NCBI RefSeq assembly: GCF_038024065.1
Contig: NZ_CP150667.1
Location: forward strand, 186,001 to 250,000
Reading direction: 5' to 3'
Origin: Polaribacter sejongensis
GTDB lineage: Bacteria > Bacteroidota > Bacteroidia > Flavobacteriales > Flavobacteriaceae
Length of the DNA stretch: 64,000 nt
The stretch's first letter is position 1, and each line of letters begins with the position of its first letter. The notes below the pieces were generated by a model. That model saw nothing but the letters and a program-made list of their open reading frames with translations, searched no databases and was not told the origin of the DNA. Shown one piece after another: positions 63,201 through 64,000 of the stretch. Position numbers and translations under genes: made by a program.

Positions 63201-64000
63201 ATTTTCCTCTTCAAAAAGGTTTAAACCACCGTCATAAGAGCTAATCCATATTCTTTCTTTTTTATCTTGTAATACAGATTGTACCGTTTTAGCACTCAGT
63301 CCTTTGTTATTTCCAGGTTGATAATAATAGTGACCAAAAGAATATTTTTTAAGGTCTAATTTACTCACACCTTTATCGTAACTACCTATCCAATAGATAC
63401 CATTTTTATCTTGAAAAACTGTTGATGGTTTATTATTAGGCAGAGAAAATGGATCTGAAAGGTTATTTTTAAAATGTTGTTGTATACTAACCTTATTTTT
63501 TTCCTTTTTTAATAAATACAAACCTTGTCCTTCACTAGGAACCCAAAAAAAGCCACTATCATCTTGAAAAATATTAAAGATTGGAACATGGTTATCAACC
63601 AAAGAAATATGACTAAAACGATTTAGTTCTTTTTCCCATAAAATTAGATTATTTAAGTCGTTACCTATCCAAAAATCTCCATCTGAATCTATAAAAAATC
63701 CTTTTGGAATGTGGTTTAATTCGTAAGGTTTTTTACTCTCTATAAGAATGCGATTAAAATTATTCTTTAATGCATTGTATTGGTTTAAATGATTTCCATC
63801 TGTTCCAATCCAAATATCATTGTTGGTATCTTTTAAAATAACATTAACACCATTATTATCTATAGAGTTTAAATTTGATTGATCATTAATAAAATAAGAA
63901 AAATGAAAGTTTTTGGTATTTACATTATCATCTCCTAATTTAATTTTTATAGCTCCATTATTGGTAGCTACCCAAATTATATTATTTATTTTATCGTACA
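60237..64000 (-). CDS. Hybrid two-component system sensor/regulator (HTCS), N-terminus beyond window
   Basis: The frame stays open from the stop at 60237 to the right edge, so the start is outside; the Met-like codon at 63600 is internal. Domains in order: Reg_prop beta-propeller repeats (about 64000-62350; many W-I-G elements), a Y_Y_Y domain, one membrane helix (about 61990-61910), HisKA with NVSHEFRTPLTLI (His near 61845), HATPase (LISNAIKFTNN, EDTGVGL, GTGIGL), a receiver (VISDVMMPKMDG, Asp near 60865) and an AraC-type DNA-binding domain to the end (FYRKINALTELNPSGYIR, ITHMCGFNSTAYFSKTFKE). Such proteins sense an oligosaccharide in the periplasm and switch on the locus. It is the obvious candidate to bind the direct repeats found in ten leaders here. 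Confidence 0.95.
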   Translation of the reverse strand, partial: YDKINNIIWVATNNGAIKIKLGDDNVNTKNFHFSYFINDQSNLNSIDNNGVNVILKDTNNDIWIGTDGNHLNQYNALKNNFNRILIESKKPYELNHIPKGFFIDSDGDFWIGNDLNNLILWEKELNRFSHISLVDNHVPIFNIFQDDSGFFWVPSEGQGLYLLKKEKNKVSIQQHFKNNLSDPFSLPNNKPSTVFQDKNGIYWIGSYDKGVSKLDLKKYSFGHYYYQPGNNKGLSAKTVQSVLQDKKERIWISSYDGGLNLFEEENNTFKKISYQNNKGLSSDKILYTFECHDGYIWVCTLDGGLNKFNPDNNTVEQFLHDSKDSLSINQNSVWAGVEDAKNRIWLGLRTEGISLFNQKTKHFTNYKNNLVSNDILYLFIDSNNRLLIGTTLGLNVVDLNTLEDFIPKNIEFTEVKENGVRDNWINYITEDHLGNIWIGTDSGIRQLDSNLKLLNSYTSQDGLPNNLVVGIVEDNNNNFWITTKGGLSFLNSQTLKFKNFNIHDGLQGPEFQSKSIEKTKDGRILIGGINGFNIFNPNDIKAPESAILYPQITALKLNNKLVSVGDTINGRVLLNKTISATNNLELQYNENYISFEFLSLYFENPEQIQYAYKMKGLDDEFINIGSNRVVNHSNLKAGNYTFEVKSSIDGQWDASKTTSINIKIFPPIWKTWWAYLLYSLIGALLFYIVIHYYTLKVKESQEHELDQMKLKFFINVSHEFRTPLTLILNPVDKILSSYNQDSDTIKNSAITIQRSARRLLHLVNQLLDYRKMDVGMAPLQFEKGDLITFSRDIFCLFKDLAAKKEINYQFKTSINTLNSLFDFDKVEKIITNLISNAIKFTNNEGDITVSIKKIKETEKKSKLSFLKKDKLTDYVEIIVEDTGVGLNKHQLKNVFSRFYNLDINKAGTGIGLNFTRGLVELCGGEIFIESEHLKGSKFTVRLPLNVNAKAEKVENIKNEFLINSMKAVEYDMFISNDSLISPTTEEKETLDDKKLPTILIVEDNIELRRHLTNDLKDDYIIKEASNGVNGLKMVKKHYPDIVISDVMMPKMDGFEMCKSIKTDFETCHIPVLLLTARTLDEDKIHGYDNGADGYISKPFVTSLLRARINNLLETKRRLRERYSKIGGALSLTEDTTSNLDEAFLDKTRKIILENISDIDFKQDHLLKEIGIGKSQFYRKINALTELNPSGYIRTIRLRHASELLLKKQHSIKEITHMCGFNSTAYFSKTFKELFNVTPTQFMEQEGKEGMPNL

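Noticed and set aside
60237..63602. A sensor gene starting at the Met-like codon near 63600
   Set aside because: The codon is TTG, and the same frame continues upstream without a stop to the window edge, encoding further propeller repeats. The true start is outside.
1..64000. tRNA, rRNA, insertion sequences, integrase or phage genes
   Set aside because: I looked for transposase or integrase motifs among the proteins and for obvious RNA genes and saw none. A covariance search for small RNAs could not be run.

Overview
The window is AT-rich DNA from a marine-type member of the Bacteroidota (Flavobacteriia, Polaribacter/Formosa-like in character). This rests on four signs: C-terminal Por-secretion (T9SS) sorting domains on four proteins, an AraC-tailed hybrid two-component sensor, promoter -7 boxes of the TAnnTTTG type, and a very dense set of secreted carbohydrate-active enzymes. 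Almost all of it is one large polysaccharide utilisation locus. Both ends are cut: a heparinase-like gene runs in from the left edge and the sensor/regulator gene runs out at the right edge.

Layout. 1-7.8 kb: end of an operon with two heparinase II/III-fold proteins, an alpha/beta esterase and a PDZ-tailed beta-helix protein. 8-15.1 kb: four single-gene units (GH29 fucosidase, an SGNH esterase carrying a GH29 remnant, a heparinase II/III protein, and an SGNH/LRR protein with sorting domain). 15.4-24 kb: operon of heparinase lipoprotein, GH95, GH3 and an unassigned protein. 24.6-30.3 kb: GH43-like, GH30, esterase, sulfatase. 30.5-33.3 kb: heparinase II/III protein. 33.5-42.2 kb: operon of sulfatase, GH120, SGNH, beta-helix, sulfatase and TlpA-like protein. 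42.3-47.7 kb, minus strand: a ferritin-like stress protein and a 1574-residue beta-helix protein with six CBM6-like modules. 48.4-53.7 kb: a beta-helix/FN3 protein and an alginate-lyase-fold protein with carbohydrate-binding tail. 54-59.6 kb: operon of sialate-O-acetylesterase-like protein, GH30, GH39 and a jelly-roll lipoprotein. 59.9 kb: a tiny membrane protein. 60.2-64 kb, minus strand: the hybrid two-component sensor.

How the genes fit together (inference). Lyase-type folds for uronic acids (five heparinase II/III members, one alginate-lyase member, several beta-helices), fucosidases (GH29, GH95, possibly GH141), xylose-type enzymes (GH120, GH39, GH43, GH3, GH30), three sulfatases and about six deacetylase-type esterases point to an acetylated, sulfated fucose/xylose/uronic-acid polysaccharide such as a brown-algal or diatom glucuronofucan. 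No SusC/SusD pair lies in the window; it is probably just upstream.

The strongest new observation is regulatory. Ten leaders, in front of almost every transcription unit, carry a ~31-bp pair of direct repeats (consensus near YCATAATTTA, 21-bp period). The second repeat ends 24 bp (once 23 bp) before a TAnn(A/T)TT(G/A) box. This looks like the operator of the AraC-type sensor at 60-64 kb and would define the regulon. Other notable points are a circularly permuted SGNH domain, a gene built from a duplicated and internally deleted GH29 plus an SGNH domain, and leaders in which the -7 box doubles as one arm of a terminator-like hairpin.
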